The position numbers and the translations under genes were made by a program. Shown here piece by piece: positions 1 to 6,549 of a DNA stretch of 6,884 nucleotides. Source of the DNA: Lachnospiraceae bacterium (lineage in GTDB: Bacteria; Bacillota; Clostridia; Lachnospirales; Lachnospiraceae); NCBI GenBank assembly GCA_017964055.1, contig JAGCSS010000165.1, positions 1 to 6,884 of the forward strand. The letters run 5' to 3'. Each line of letters begins with the position of its first letter. Within the stretch, counting starts at the first letter, position 1. The notes beneath the pieces were generated by a model. It saw only the letters and a program-made list of their open reading frames with translations. It was not told the DNA's origin and searched no databases.

Positions 1-24
1 GCAAAGCCTTAATACTCAGACAAG

Positions 25-30
25 AAAGGA
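25..30 (+). promoter_or_regulatory. Ribosome binding site of araD
   Basis: AAAGGA lies seven bases before the ATG at 38, a good Shine-Dalgarno placement. It matters because the araD frame stays open to the left edge of the window, so frame alone does not fix the start. A TAA at 10-12 in another frame could be the stop of an upstream gene, but only three codons of that frame are visible. Confidence 0.75.
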
Positions 31-37
31 CCGCAAC

Positions 38-745
38 ATGCTGGAAGAACTGAAAAAGCGCGTCTGTGACGCCAATCTTCTTTTACCGAAAAACAATCTG
101 ATCACACTTACCTGGGGCAATGTTTCGGGTATCGACCGTGAAAAGGGACTCGTTGTCATCAAGCCCTCGGGCGTATCCTACGATACCATGAAGCCTGAGG
201 ATATGGTGGTTCTCGACCTCGACGGGAACCGTGTAGAGGGAACCCTGAATCCGTCCTCCGACACTCCCACTCATCTGGCTCTGTACCGTGAGTATCCCGA
301 GCTCGGCGGCATCGTTCATACACATTCGAGATGGGCAACCATCATGGCCCAGCAGGGAATGGACATTCCCGCACTCGGAACCACTCATGCCGACTATTTC
401 TACGGCCCCGTGCCCTGCGCACGCTGCCTCTCCGATGAAGAGATCGCCGAAGCCTACGAGGCCAATACCGGCAAAGTGATCATCGAAACATTCAAGTCAC
501 GCGGCATCAAGCCCATGGACGTTCCCGCTGTACTGCTGAAATCCCACGGTCCTTTTACATGGGGCAAATCCCCCGAAAAAGCCGTCGAGAACGCTATCGT
601 ACTCGAGGAAGTGGCTTTCATGGCATGGCACAATCTCTCGCTGTCAAACTGCGGCATCAAACCAGTGCCCAACTCGCTCCTCGACAAGCATTATCTGCGC
701 AAACACGGCGCCAATGCCTACTACGGTCAGGGCGATCATAAATGA
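38..745 (+). CDS. araD: L-ribulose-5-phosphate 4-epimerase
   Basis: Predicted cytoplasmic class II aldolase-fold enzyme that interconverts L-ribulose 5-phosphate and D-xylulose 5-phosphate, the last step joining L-arabinose breakdown to the pentose phosphate pathway. The 235 residues match the family length (about 231). Landmarks follow the E. coli enzyme with an offset of about one residue: Asn28 in GNVSG, Ser44-Gly45 in KPSGVSY, the phosphate-binding SSD at 73-75, zinc ligands His94, His96 (HTH) and His170 (KSHGPF), Asp119 in HADYFYG, and the catalytic Tyr near the C-terminus (Tyr228/229 in NAYYG). His218 is also present. All key residues are intact, so the enzyme should be active. The closely related UlaF/SgbE 4-epimerases share these residues, so the in vivo pathway (arabinose or ascorbate/gulonate) rests on unseen neighbours. 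It is the only + strand gene here, and its last 10 bases overlap the end of the convergent RACo-like gene. Confidence 0.95.
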   Translation: MLEELKKRVCDANLLLPKNNLITLTWGNVSGIDREKGLVVIKPSGVSYDTMKPEDMVVLDLDGNRVEGTLNPSSDTPTHLALYREYPELGGIVHTHSRWATIMAQQGMDIPALGTTHADYFYGPVPCARCLSDEEIAEAYEANTGKVIIETFKSRGIKPMDVPAVLLKSHGPFTWGKSPEKAVENAIVLEEVAFMAWHNLSLSNCGIKPVPNSLLDKHYLRKHGANAYYGQGDHK

Positions 746-2250
746 GCAAAGTTCATGTGCTCCATAAAATGAGCCTTGAACGCCTCACTGTCCGCTAAGA
801 TTATTTCACGACTGACTTTTACGATATTCATGAGTGCCTCCGCTCCAACAGGGTCGGAGGCATATTTTATGGCACCCGAGAGCGACGAATTGCCGACACT
901 CACGCATTTATCCGCCAGTTCCGCGGGCAGCAGCCCTATCGTGACTGCCTTATCCGGATCCAGCTCCGTTCCGAAGCCTCCGGCTATGAATACATGCTTT
1001 ATATCGCCTGCAGCCGCGCCGTACTCTTCAAGCAGCGTCTCTATCCCGCCTCTTACCGCGGCCGCTGCCAGCTGCAGTTCTCTGATATCCTTCTGGGTAA
1101 ATGTGACTTTCCCGTCCGCGGACAGCCTGATCCTGCCGCGCAGCCTTTCATCGAGCAGTCCCGTCTCATCGACAAGCCCCTGCTTTATCAGTTCGGCTAC
1201 CAGCGCTATAACGCCCGTGCCGCATATCCCGACCGGTTTTTCCGCGTCTCCGATGAGTTTCAGTACTATCGGCTCTTTCCCATCCTCATCGCAAAGTGTC
1301 ACATCGCATATCGCGCCGGGTATGCCTGCCGTCCCGCAGCTTATATTTCCGCCTTCAAATGCGGGTCCCGCCGCAGTAGACGCTACCAGTATCTTATCCT
1401 TTGTTCCGAGAGCCAGTTCCCCGTTCGTGCCGAGGTCTATCAGCAGGCTCAGCTCATCTCCGAATCCGCAGGAATATATGCCCGCGACGATATCCGCGCC
1501 TACAAAGGCCGATATCCCGGGAAGCAGCAGCCCCGAAGGCGTATCGGTAAGCGCCGTGGAAACAGGCGTAAAAGGCGCCGTCCCCAGTCCTTCGCACGAA
1601 TATCCCGCAAATATATGCTGCATCGTAGTATTCCCGGCTATAACGATCCTGCCGAGTCCGGCCGCTGTCAGCGAATGCCCGGTCATTATCGCTTCTATCA
1701 GGGCATTGATGTCCGTGATCACAGCGTCTCTCATCTTCGGTCCGCTGCCCAGATTTGATGCAACTATCCTTGATATTACATCCGCGCCGAAGCTGCGTTG
1801 ATGGTTTATGCCTGTCTTTACGGCTATGATCTGACCTGTATGCCTGTCGACCGCAGCCGCCGCTATAGTCGTGGTTCCGATATCGATAGCGATGTCAAAC
1901 GCTGCTGAGCCTGTTTCTGAAAGCACCGATTTGCCCTCAGCATCGGCCCCTACCGGTTTATGGCCGCTCTCCCCGCTGGTATCGGCAGGAATGTATATAT
2001 CCTCATCGGGCAGCTCATACTCTATCTCGAGGTCGCTTTCGGCCGGGCCGGTCATACAGGCAAGCCTCATGCCGTCTTTCAGCTCTTCTTCACTAAAAAA
2101 CGTCCTGTCGGCATCGGTGATGCTTACCTCCCCCGACAGGACCCTGATCCTGCATTTACCGCATGATCCCGTGCCGCCGCAGAGGAAAGGAAAGCCCGCA
2201 TCTTTGAGCAGTGCCGCGATGTCGCTTCCCTTTTGGGCATGTAAGATCAT
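736..2250 (-). CDS. RACo-like [2Fe-2S] ferredoxin/ASKHA ATPase (corrinoid-protein reductive activator family)
   Basis: 504-residue protein. The N-terminal ferredoxin domain (about 1-85) has a plant-type [2Fe-2S] signature, Cys24-x5-Cys30-x2-Cys33 ([10 protein letters not shown]), with a distal Cys65 (LACMTG). The C-terminal ASKHA ATPase region (DUF4445/RACo C-terminal type) begins about 117 with the phosphate loop [10 protein letters not shown] and continues with [12 protein letters not shown] (205-216), [12 protein letters not shown] (270-281), [13 protein letters not shown] (294-306), GICGTGVIA (341-349) and FIAGGFG (421-427). RACo proteins use ATP to drive a low-potential electron transfer that returns inactive Co(II) corrinoid proteins to Co(I). 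The ATG at 2250 is chosen because a perfect AGGAGGT lies nine bases upstream and the ferredoxin domain begins there; extending upstream only adds a Cys-rich reading of the trkH end. It follows the trkH stop by one base, so translation is probably coupled. No corrinoid protein or methyltransferase is visible, so the client is unknown. At 504 residues it seems shorter than the founding RACo (about 630), with only a short linker between the domains. Confidence 0.9.
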   Translation of the reverse strand: MILHAQKGSDIAALLKDAGFPFLCGGTGSCGKCRIRVLSGEVSITDADRTFFSEEELKDGMRLACMTGPAESDLEIEYELPDEDIYIPADTSGESGHKPVGADAEGKSVLSETGSAAFDIAIDIGTTTIAAAAVDRHTGQIIAVKTGINHQRSFGADVISRIVASNLGSGPKMRDAVITDINALIEAIMTGHSLTAAGLGRIVIAGNTTMQHIFAGYSCEGLGTAPFTPVSTALTDTPSGLLLPGISAFVGADIVAGIYSCGFGDELSLLIDLGTNGELALGTKDKILVASTAAGPAFEGGNISCGTAGIPGAICDVTLCDEDGKEPIVLKLIGDAEKPVGICGTGVIALVAELIKQGLVDETGLLDERLRGRIRLSADGKVTFTQKDIRELQLAAAAVRGGIETLLEEYGAAAGDIKHVFIAGGFGTELDPDKAVTIGLLPAELADKCVSVGNSSLSGAIKYASDPVGAEALMNIVKVSREIILADSEAFKAHFMEHMNFAHL

Positions 2251-2251
2251 G

Positions 2252-3694
2252 TTATAGGTACCTCCTCCAGCTTCTCGGCATGATGAGCAGCAGCATCGGG
2301 AACAGTTCCAGACGTCCCGCGAGCATATCAAAGATCAGCACAATCTTTGAGCCTACCGAGAAGAACGAATAGTTGCAGGTAGGTCCTACGAGATTAAATC
2401 CGGGACCCATGTTGTTAAGTGTAGCAACAACCGCCGTAAAATTCGTCATAAAATCGTGCTCATCCAGAGATATCAGCAGCACCGATATGAACAAAACGGC
2501 GAAAAACAGCGAGATATAAGCGTTGGTCGCACGAACCGCGTCGTGATCGACAACATTGTTGTCCATTTTGATCTTTTTGACGGCGCGAGGATGGATAAAT
2601 ATCTGGTTCTGCTTGCGCGCGGCCTTGAACAGGATCAGCAGACGGCTCATCTTGATACCGCCGCCGGTTGAGCCCGCGCAGGCACCGATGATCATGACCA
2701 CGATAAGTATCGTTTTGGAAAACTCGGGCCACAGATCAAAGTCGGTGGTCGCGTAACCCGTAGACGTAAGCAATGATGAAACCTGGAAGAACGTCTGTCT
2801 GACGGTCTCTCCGAAGGTCGAATAAAACCTGCCGAGGTTCAGCACTATCAGCGCGCATGCAACGAAAGTGATGCTGAGATACAGCCTGATCTCCTCCATG
2901 CCGAACGCCTGCTTGAACTTTCTGCGAAGCAGCAGAAAATACAGCGAATAGTTCATACCGCTCAGCAGCATGAATATACCGATCGTCCACTGTACTGCGG
3001 GCGAATACGAGCCTATGCTCGAATTGAGCACTCCGAAACCGCCGGTACCGATAGTGCCGAAGGTCAGCGTAAGGCTCGAGAACAGATCCATGCCGAATAT
3101 GAGCAGCAGAAGCACTTCGGTAAGTCCCATCATCAGGTATACCGAGTACAGGATCCTTACGGTATCCTTGATCCTCGGAACCAGCTTATCCACGGACGGT
3201 CCAGTAGACTCCGCCTTCATGAGGTTGACCGAGTTGCCGCCGAGCATGGGCAGCAGTCCCGAAAGGAATACGAATACTCCCATGCCTCCCAACAGATGCA
3301 GGAAGCTCCTCCAGAACAGCGTGGCATGCGTCAGAACTTCGACATCGGCAAGTATCGTGGCTCCGGTCGTCGTATAACCCGAAACCGTCTCAAACAGCGC
3401 ATCGATGTATTTGGGTATCTCTCCCGTCATAATAAACGGAAGCGCACCCAGCATGGACATTATCAGCCATCCGAGAGCCACTACAAAATAGCCCTCTTTC
3501 AGATAAAGTCCGCCTTTTTTGGGCTTTCTCCACGACATAACGATACCGAGCGCAAGACATATCGCGGCGGTGATCAGATAGCTCCATGCCGTATTCTCGC
3601 GGTAGATCAGTCCCACCACGAACGGGCACATCAGGAAGGCTGCCTCGGCCTTCATCAGAAGTCCCAGTATATAGATTATTACTCCGTAATTCAT
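2252..3694 (-). CDS. trkH: Potassium uptake protein TrkH (Trk/Ktr/HKT pore subunit)
   Basis: 480-residue integral membrane protein, the K+-conducting subunit of a Trk system. It carries the four pore-loop repeats of the superfamily: SGYTTTGAT (about 105-113), FGTIGTGGFG (212-221), LTSTGYATTDF (309-319) and LNNMGPGF (426-433), each with the filter glycine. A glycine-rich stretch ACAGSTGGGIK (338-348) matches the intramembrane gating loop that TrkH-type proteins carry in the second half, and the C-terminus has the conserved GRLELFP (460-466). Many hydrophobic segments flank these loops, starting with residues 3-30. Length is normal for TrkH. The ATG at 3694 has GGGGAG eight bases upstream. It lies 37 bases downstream of trkA in the same direction, so pore and regulatory ring should be co-expressed. 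A KtrB-type assignment is possible, but the length and the two-RCK partner favour TrkH. Confidence 0.95.
   Translation of the reverse strand: MNYGVIIYILGLLMKAEAAFLMCPFVVGLIYRENTAWSYLITAAICLALGIVMSWRKPKKGGLYLKEGYFVVALGWLIMSMLGALPFIMTGEIPKYIDALFETVSGYTTTGATILADVEVLTHATLFWRSFLHLLGGMGVFVFLSGLLPMLGGNSVNLMKAESTGPSVDKLVPRIKDTVRILYSVYLMMGLTEVLLLLIFGMDLFSSLTLTFGTIGTGGFGVLNSSIGSYSPAVQWTIGIFMLLSGMNYSLYFLLLRRKFKQAFGMEEIRLYLSITFVACALIVLNLGRFYSTFGETVRQTFFQVSSLLTSTGYATTDFDLWPEFSKTILIVVMIIGACAGSTGGGIKMSRLLILFKAARKQNQIFIHPRAVKKIKMDNNVVDHDAVRATNAYISLFFAVLFISVLLISLDEHDFMTNFTAVVATLNNMGPGFNLVGPTCNYSFFSVGSKIVLIFDMLAGRLELFPMLLLIMPRSWRRYL
2260..2268 (-). promoter_or_regulatory. Strong ribosome binding site of the RACo-like gene, inside trkH
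   Basis: On the - strand the sequence reads GGAGGAGGT and contains a full AGGAGGT anti-SD match nine bases before the ATG at 2250. It lies within the last codons of trkH, whose TAA is at 2252-2254. This decides the start of the downstream gene and points to translational coupling with trkH. Confidence 0.85.
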
Positions 3695-3731
3695 AAATTA
3701 TCTCCCCGTTTATCAATATACGCGACAGTGC

Positions 3732-5087
3732 TTATTCGAGTATGTCGTCGATATTATTGATGTCCGAGGTGGTGTGCACGATGACCACCCTGTCTCCGAC
3801 CTTTATCAGATCCTGTCCGCCGGGGATGATGATCTTTTTGTCACGCGTAATGCAGCAGATCAGCACATCCTTTTTCTTTTTGAGCTGCATCAGCGGGATA
3901 TCGACCACATGAGAGCCGTCCTTTACGATGAACTCCATCGCCTCGGCCTCATCATCGCCTATCTTGCGGTAATTCTCTATGTCGGAATCCTTTGTGTAAT
4001 CCATCGATCTGATGAACTGTATGAGCAGATCGTTGGAAACCTTGTTGGGGTTGATGATCGTATCGAGATTAAGTCTGTCGATAACCTCGTCGTAATTGAT
4101 CCTGTTTACCTTTGTGACAGTCTTGGCTCTGACATGATCGATCGCGAACAGGCTCAGCAGGATATTCTCCTCGTCAATGCTGGTAAGCGCCGCAAAGCCG
4201 GATGCGTTGCCGAGTCCCTCTTCCATCAGCAGGTTTCGGTCGGTGCCGTCGCCGTTGATGATATCGGCTTCCGGAATAACGTCCGCAAGGAACTCGCATC
4301 TGTCGCGGTCAGCCTCAACGATCTTGACCTTAATGCCCGACTCGATAAGCTTTTTCGCAAGGAAATAGCCTATTTTGCCGCCTCCGACGATCATCGCGTC
4401 GGGAACCCTGTCGGTACCTACGCCGAACATCTTGAAGAACTTGTTTATCTCGGTGCGCGCTCCCACGATACCGACCAGATCGCCCTGCTCGAGTATGAAA
4501 TCACCGCCCGGGATGATGGTCCTGTCGCCGCGGGTCACCGTGCAGACCAGCACGTTCGCGTTATACTTTGCCCTGATGTCGACGATATGGAGCTTTGAGA
4601 GTTTGGAGTCGAGTTTGATCTTGAAATGTACCATCTCAACCTTGCGGTTCGAGAATACATCTATCTTGGTCGCATAAGGGAAATTGAATATTCTCGCGAT
4701 CTCCTCGGCCGCTGTCAGCTCGGGGTTAAATATCATCGAGATATCAAGTTCGTTCTTTAAAAACTCTATCTCGGAGTTGTAAATGGGATTGCGGACACGC
4801 GCGATGGTGCGGCATTTGCTGACCTTCTGCGCGATCACACAGCACAGCAGGTTCATCTCATCAGAATCCATAACGGCCACCATCAGGTCCGCGTCACCTA
4901 TGCCTGCCTCGCGAAGCGTAACGGAACTGGTGCCGTCACCCGTATATGACATGACGTCGAGGTTTGAAAGCGCAGTCTTCAGTCGTGTGGAGTTCTTATC
5001 TATCACGGTTACGATATGTCCCTCCTGCGTCAGCTGCTTTACCAGCGAAAGTCCGATCTTTCCGCATCCTATAACAATTATCTTCAT
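3732..5087 (-). CDS. trkA: Trk system potassium uptake regulatory protein TrkA (two tandem RCK units)
   Basis: 451-residue cytoplasmic protein that assembles as a nucleotide-sensing ring on TrkH and gates K+ flux. It is a tandem duplication. RCK-N1 (1 to about 120) opens with the Rossmann glycine motif GCGKIG (7-12) and has the acidic residue Asp30 after beta-2 (VIDKNS), as expected for NAD(H) binding. RCK-C1 (about 140-222) contains IIPGGDF and QGDLVGIVG. RCK-N2 (about 230-350) has GGGKIG (235-240) with Glu258 (IVEADR). RCK-C2 (about 370-451) has IIPGGQD and VGDRVVIVH. Both IPGG-x5-GD patterns are intact. Length equals that of the usual double-unit TrkA (about 458), which separates it from the single-unit KtrA (about 220). 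The ATG at 5087 has GGGAGAA seven bases upstream. As first gene of the trkA-trkH-RACo-like unit it probably has its own promoter, because a terminator lies just upstream. Second-messenger control through RCK-C domains (c-di-AMP in some Firmicutes) is possible but not shown by this sequence. Confidence 0.95.
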   Translation of the reverse strand: MKIIVIGCGKIGLSLVKQLTQEGHIVTVIDKNSTRLKTALSNLDVMSYTGDGTSSVTLREAGIGDADLMVAVMDSDEMNLLCCVIAQKVSKCRTIARVRNPIYNSEIEFLKNELDISMIFNPELTAAEEIARIFNFPYATKIDVFSNRKVEMVHFKIKLDSKLSKLHIVDIRAKYNANVLVCTVTRGDRTIIPGGDFILEQGDLVGIVGARTEINKFFKMFGVGTDRVPDAMIVGGGKIGYFLAKKLIESGIKVKIVEADRDRCEFLADVIPEADIINGDGTDRNLLMEEGLGNASGFAALTSIDEENILLSLFAIDHVRAKTVTKVNRINYDEVIDRLNLDTIINPNKVSNDLLIQFIRSMDYTKDSDIENYRKIGDDEAEAMEFIVKDGSHVVDIPLMQLKKKKDVLICCITRDKKIIIPGGQDLIKVGDRVVIVHTTSDINNIDDILE

Positions 5088-5146
5088 CTATGTTTTCTCC
5101 CGAAATTACTGTTTATTCTTCGTTTACACATAATACAACACCATAT

Positions 5147-5174
5147 ATTTTACTCCTATTTACACAAAATGCAA
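5147..5174 (-). promoter_or_regulatory. Candidate sigma-A promoter for the trkA-trkH-RACo-like unit
   Basis: On the - strand, TTGCAT (5169-5174) is followed after 16 bases by TAAAAT (5147-5152), matching consensus at 3/6 and 5/6 positions. This leaves a leader of roughly 55 bases before trkA. The region is AT-rich and lies directly after the upstream terminator, where a promoter is expected. The -35 match is weak, and a second TATTAT nearby (- strand, about 5133-5138) has no good -35. Confidence 0.35.
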
Positions 5175-5212
5175 ATATAAAGAAAGTACCCGAAGTCTCA
5201 TCCTTCGGGTAC
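5172..5212 (-). terminator. Rho-independent terminator of the SH3/cysteine-peptidase gene
   Basis: A perfect 10-bp stem (5186-5195 with 5203-5212, GTACCCGAAG/CTTCGGGTAC) closes a 7-base loop. Read on the - strand the stem is followed by the T-rich run TTTCTTTATATTT (about 5173-5185). It begins 15 bases past the TAA of the gene ending at 5228. The + strand side has no T-run, so it acts in the - direction. It separates that gene from trkA. Confidence 0.9.
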
Positions 5213-5227
5213 CCTGTTATTAGTCCG

Positions 5228-6397
5228 TTATTTTGTCGAAAGTCTGTCGCCTTCGATGAAGAAGCCTGCTCCCGTAATGTACCATACCACGCCGTCGTCC
5301 GCGGTAAATCTGTATGCCACGTCGATCGTGTCGCCCTTCGCGAGCTTCTCGATGCGTTCCGATGCGGTATCGGCCTCGGAATAAACATAAGTCTTCTTTT
5401 TTGCGACGGTCATCTGGGAATTAACAACCTCGTATCCGGGATACGCAAAATATCCGTCATCGACTGTCAGCTCGCCCTGAACATACCATATCGAGATAAC
5501 GTTTGCGAAGAACGCTCCGACCGAACTGATCTTGGTCATGATCCAGGTGTCCTGAAGCTTTCTCCTGCCAGTGCCGTTTGCGGGATCGTAAGCGTAGAAT
5601 GTGAGCGAGCCGTCCTTGTTGCGGACATAATCCGAAATGAGCACCGCGTGCTTTCCGCTGCTTCCGTATCTGGTGTAAACAACCACGCCTTCGGGATGCA
5701 CATCGAGCAGATCCGCTACGTACTCACGGTTATGCGAATGAGTGGTCTCTGTCTCTTTTTTAAGGTAATACGTAACGGCCGCGCCGGTCGCTACGTCCTC
5801 GTGGGTAAAAGGAGTAACATCAGAAAAATAAGAGCTGCAGCTCTCATATTTGCCGTTTTTGTCGGGGATCGGATTGCCGCCCATCGCAGCGCGGACATCA
5901 CCGAATGTAAAGGTTACGGGCCTGCCTTCGGCTGCCTGACGGCGTCTGAGCAGCGATGCGGTAGCCGATGAAGTGCACAGACCGCTGGTTTTGGAATACT
6001 CCTGCTTCCAGCCAGTAACCCATGTCAGATTGGCTGCCGATACGGCGTAAGTCTTGTCAACCTTTGCCTTGGAAGCCGATACAGTAGCCTCCTCTGCTGG
6101 TCCTACATACTTACAGTATTCGAGCGAGATCCATCCGTGTGCGTCGCCGTAAACGATCTTCCCCCAGCCGTTAGAGCTGACAAATGTAACGTTGACCTGT
6201 TTGCCCTTGGGTACGGAGCCGACCTTCATGTATTCGCTGCCGTAGCAGGACCTGATATTAAGGGGTGACTCCTGAGTGTTTATCTTATAGATACCGGTTT
6301 TATATGAAGCTGCGCTGACACTGACTCCCTCGGGGAGGATGAATGCGCAGACAAGTAAGATCGCTATAAAAATGCGTACAGCTTTGGACAGTTTCAT
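5228..6397 (-). CDS. Secreted SH3-domain protein with papain-like/C39-like cysteine peptidase core
   Basis: 389-residue predicted exported protein; I know no specific name for it. Residues 1-30 form a Sec signal peptide: basic MKLSKAVR, a hydrophobic core from about 9-21, and a likely cleavage after VSA or VSAA (29-30). Residues about 43-98 form a bacterial SH3 (SH3b) domain, seen in SPLNIRSCYGSEY, VPKGKQVNV, SNGWGKI and HGWISLEYC; such domains usually bind the cell wall. Residues about 128-305 resemble a C39-like/papain-fold core, with Cys141 (SGLCTSSA), His250 (GKHAVLISDY) and Asp271 (YAYDPANGTGRR) in the order and spacing of a catalytic triad, and Gln132 as a possible oxyanion residue. Residues about 327-382 look like a divergent SH3-like domain (VYSEADTASERIEKLAKGD, WYITGAGFF). 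No sortase signal or C-terminal anchor is seen. It may cleave peptides at the envelope or be a non-proteolytic member of the fold. It is transcribed alone, with its own promoter and terminator. Confidence 0.8.
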   Translation of the reverse strand: MKLSKAVRIFIAILLVCAFILPEGVSVSAASYKTGIYKINTQESPLNIRSCYGSEYMKVGSVPKGKQVNVTFVSSNGWGKIVYGDAHGWISLEYCKYVGPAEEATVSASKAKVDKTYAVSAANLTWVTGWKQEYSKTSGLCTSSATASLLRRRQAAEGRPVTFTFGDVRAAMGGNPIPDKNGKYESCSSYFSDVTPFTHEDVATGAAVTYYLKKETETTHSHNREYVADLLDVHPEGVVVYTRYGSSGKHAVLISDYVRNKDGSLTFYAYDPANGTGRRKLQDTWIMTKISSVGAFFANVISIWYVQGELTVDDGYFAYPGYEVVNSQMTVAKKKTYVYSEADTASERIEKLAKGDTIDVAYRFTADDGVVWYITGAGFFIEGDRLSTK

Positions 6398-6426
6398 GAT
6401 ACAATGTTACCCTTCGAATTAATTTC

Positions 6427-6445
6427 GTAACAATATTGTAACAAT
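6427..6445. promoter_or_regulatory. Direct repeat GTAACAAT over the -10 region, possible operator
   Basis: On the + strand GTAACAAT occurs at 6427-6434 and again at 6438-6445, a period of 11 bases, or one helical turn. A related copy in the opposite orientation (GTAACATT on the - strand) lies at 6403-6410. The two direct copies cover the -10 hexamer and the expected start of transcription. A regulator bound here would block the promoter; no cognate regulator is visible in the window. Confidence 0.35.
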
Positions 6446-6463
6446 TGAATCACTTTTTTGCAA
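6435..6463 (-). promoter_or_regulatory. Sigma-A-type promoter of the secreted SH3/cysteine-peptidase gene
   Basis: On the - strand, TTGCAA (6458-6463; 4/6) and TACAAT (6435-6440; 5/6) are separated by the ideal 17 bases. Transcription would start about 6428, giving a leader of about 30 bases before the ATG at 6397. A weak Shine-Dalgarno GAAGGG (6410-6415) lies about 12 bases before the ATG, further than usual. The -10 region is embedded in repeated GTAACAAT octamers, which suggests regulator binding. Confidence 0.65.
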
Positions 6464-6508
6464 GTCCAAAGCTGTAGAATTCACATTTTATTCATTTTTT
6501 AAGTTTGG

Positions 6509-6528
6509 AAAAGAACCGTCCCCATGTC
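6509..6528. repeat. Possible REP-like AGAACCGTCCCC element
   Basis: The + strand reads AAAAGAACCGTCCCCATGTC. From memory, the AGAACCGTCCCC core (GGGGACGGTTCT on the other strand) recurs in many bacterial genomes next to Y1/RAYT-type transposase genes. Only one copy is visible here and there is no transposase in the window, so it would be a remnant or an isolated dispersed copy. Recognition is by recalled pattern only. Confidence 0.35.
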
Positions 6529-6549
6529 TTCTCTTCTTGATATTCTGAC

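Larger units (their letters stand above)
6377..6476. repeat. 13-bp perfect inverted repeat flanking promoter and start codon
   Basis: TACAGCTTTGGAC at 6377-6389 is the exact reverse complement of GTCCAAAGCTGTA at 6464-6476, with 74 bases between the arms. The right arm abuts the -35 hexamer of the 5228-6397 gene, and the left arm covers codons 3-7 of that gene. The bracketed segment therefore holds the whole core promoter, the leader and the first codons. Confidence 0.8.

Noticed and set aside
776..1801. Long open frame of 341 codons on the + strand opposite the RACo-like gene
   Set aside because: It is Ser/Pro/Ala-rich with no recognisable motif, and it lies antisense to a gene with clear Fe-S and ATPase signatures. 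It is the mirror of that gene's codon usage. The 254-codon frame at 994-1758 is rejected for the same reason.
2251..2331. Longer N-terminus for the RACo-like protein, starting at 2331
   Set aside because: The extra 27 residues overlap the conserved end of trkH, are Cys-rich without a known pattern, and lack a ribosome binding site; the ATG at 2250 has a perfect one.
3774..4598. 274-codon open frame on the + strand opposite trkA
   Set aside because: It is antisense to conserved RCK domains and has no recognisable protein features.
5101..5127. GTTTA direct repeats and CGAA/TTCG pair in the trkA leader
   Set aside because: The repeats are 4-5 bases long in AT-rich sequence and are expected by chance.
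5088..5185. Possible c-di-AMP (ydaO-type) riboswitch ahead of trkA
   Set aside because: Such riboswitches control some K+ transport genes, but the leader here is at most about 100 bases, AT-rich, and shows none of the required stems or a downstream expression-platform terminator.
5090..5971. 293-codon open frame on the + strand opposite the secreted SH3 protein gene
   Set aside because: It runs through the trkA promoter region, the terminator stem and antisense to a gene with signal peptide and SH3 motifs. No motif or ribosome binding site supports it.
6406..6431. Leader hairpin on the - strand that bulges out AAGGG, the Shine-Dalgarno core
   Set aside because: The GTTA/TAAC and CGAA/TTCG pairs exist, but the first pair starts at or before the expected transcription start and the remaining 4-bp stem is too weak to support a regulatory structure.
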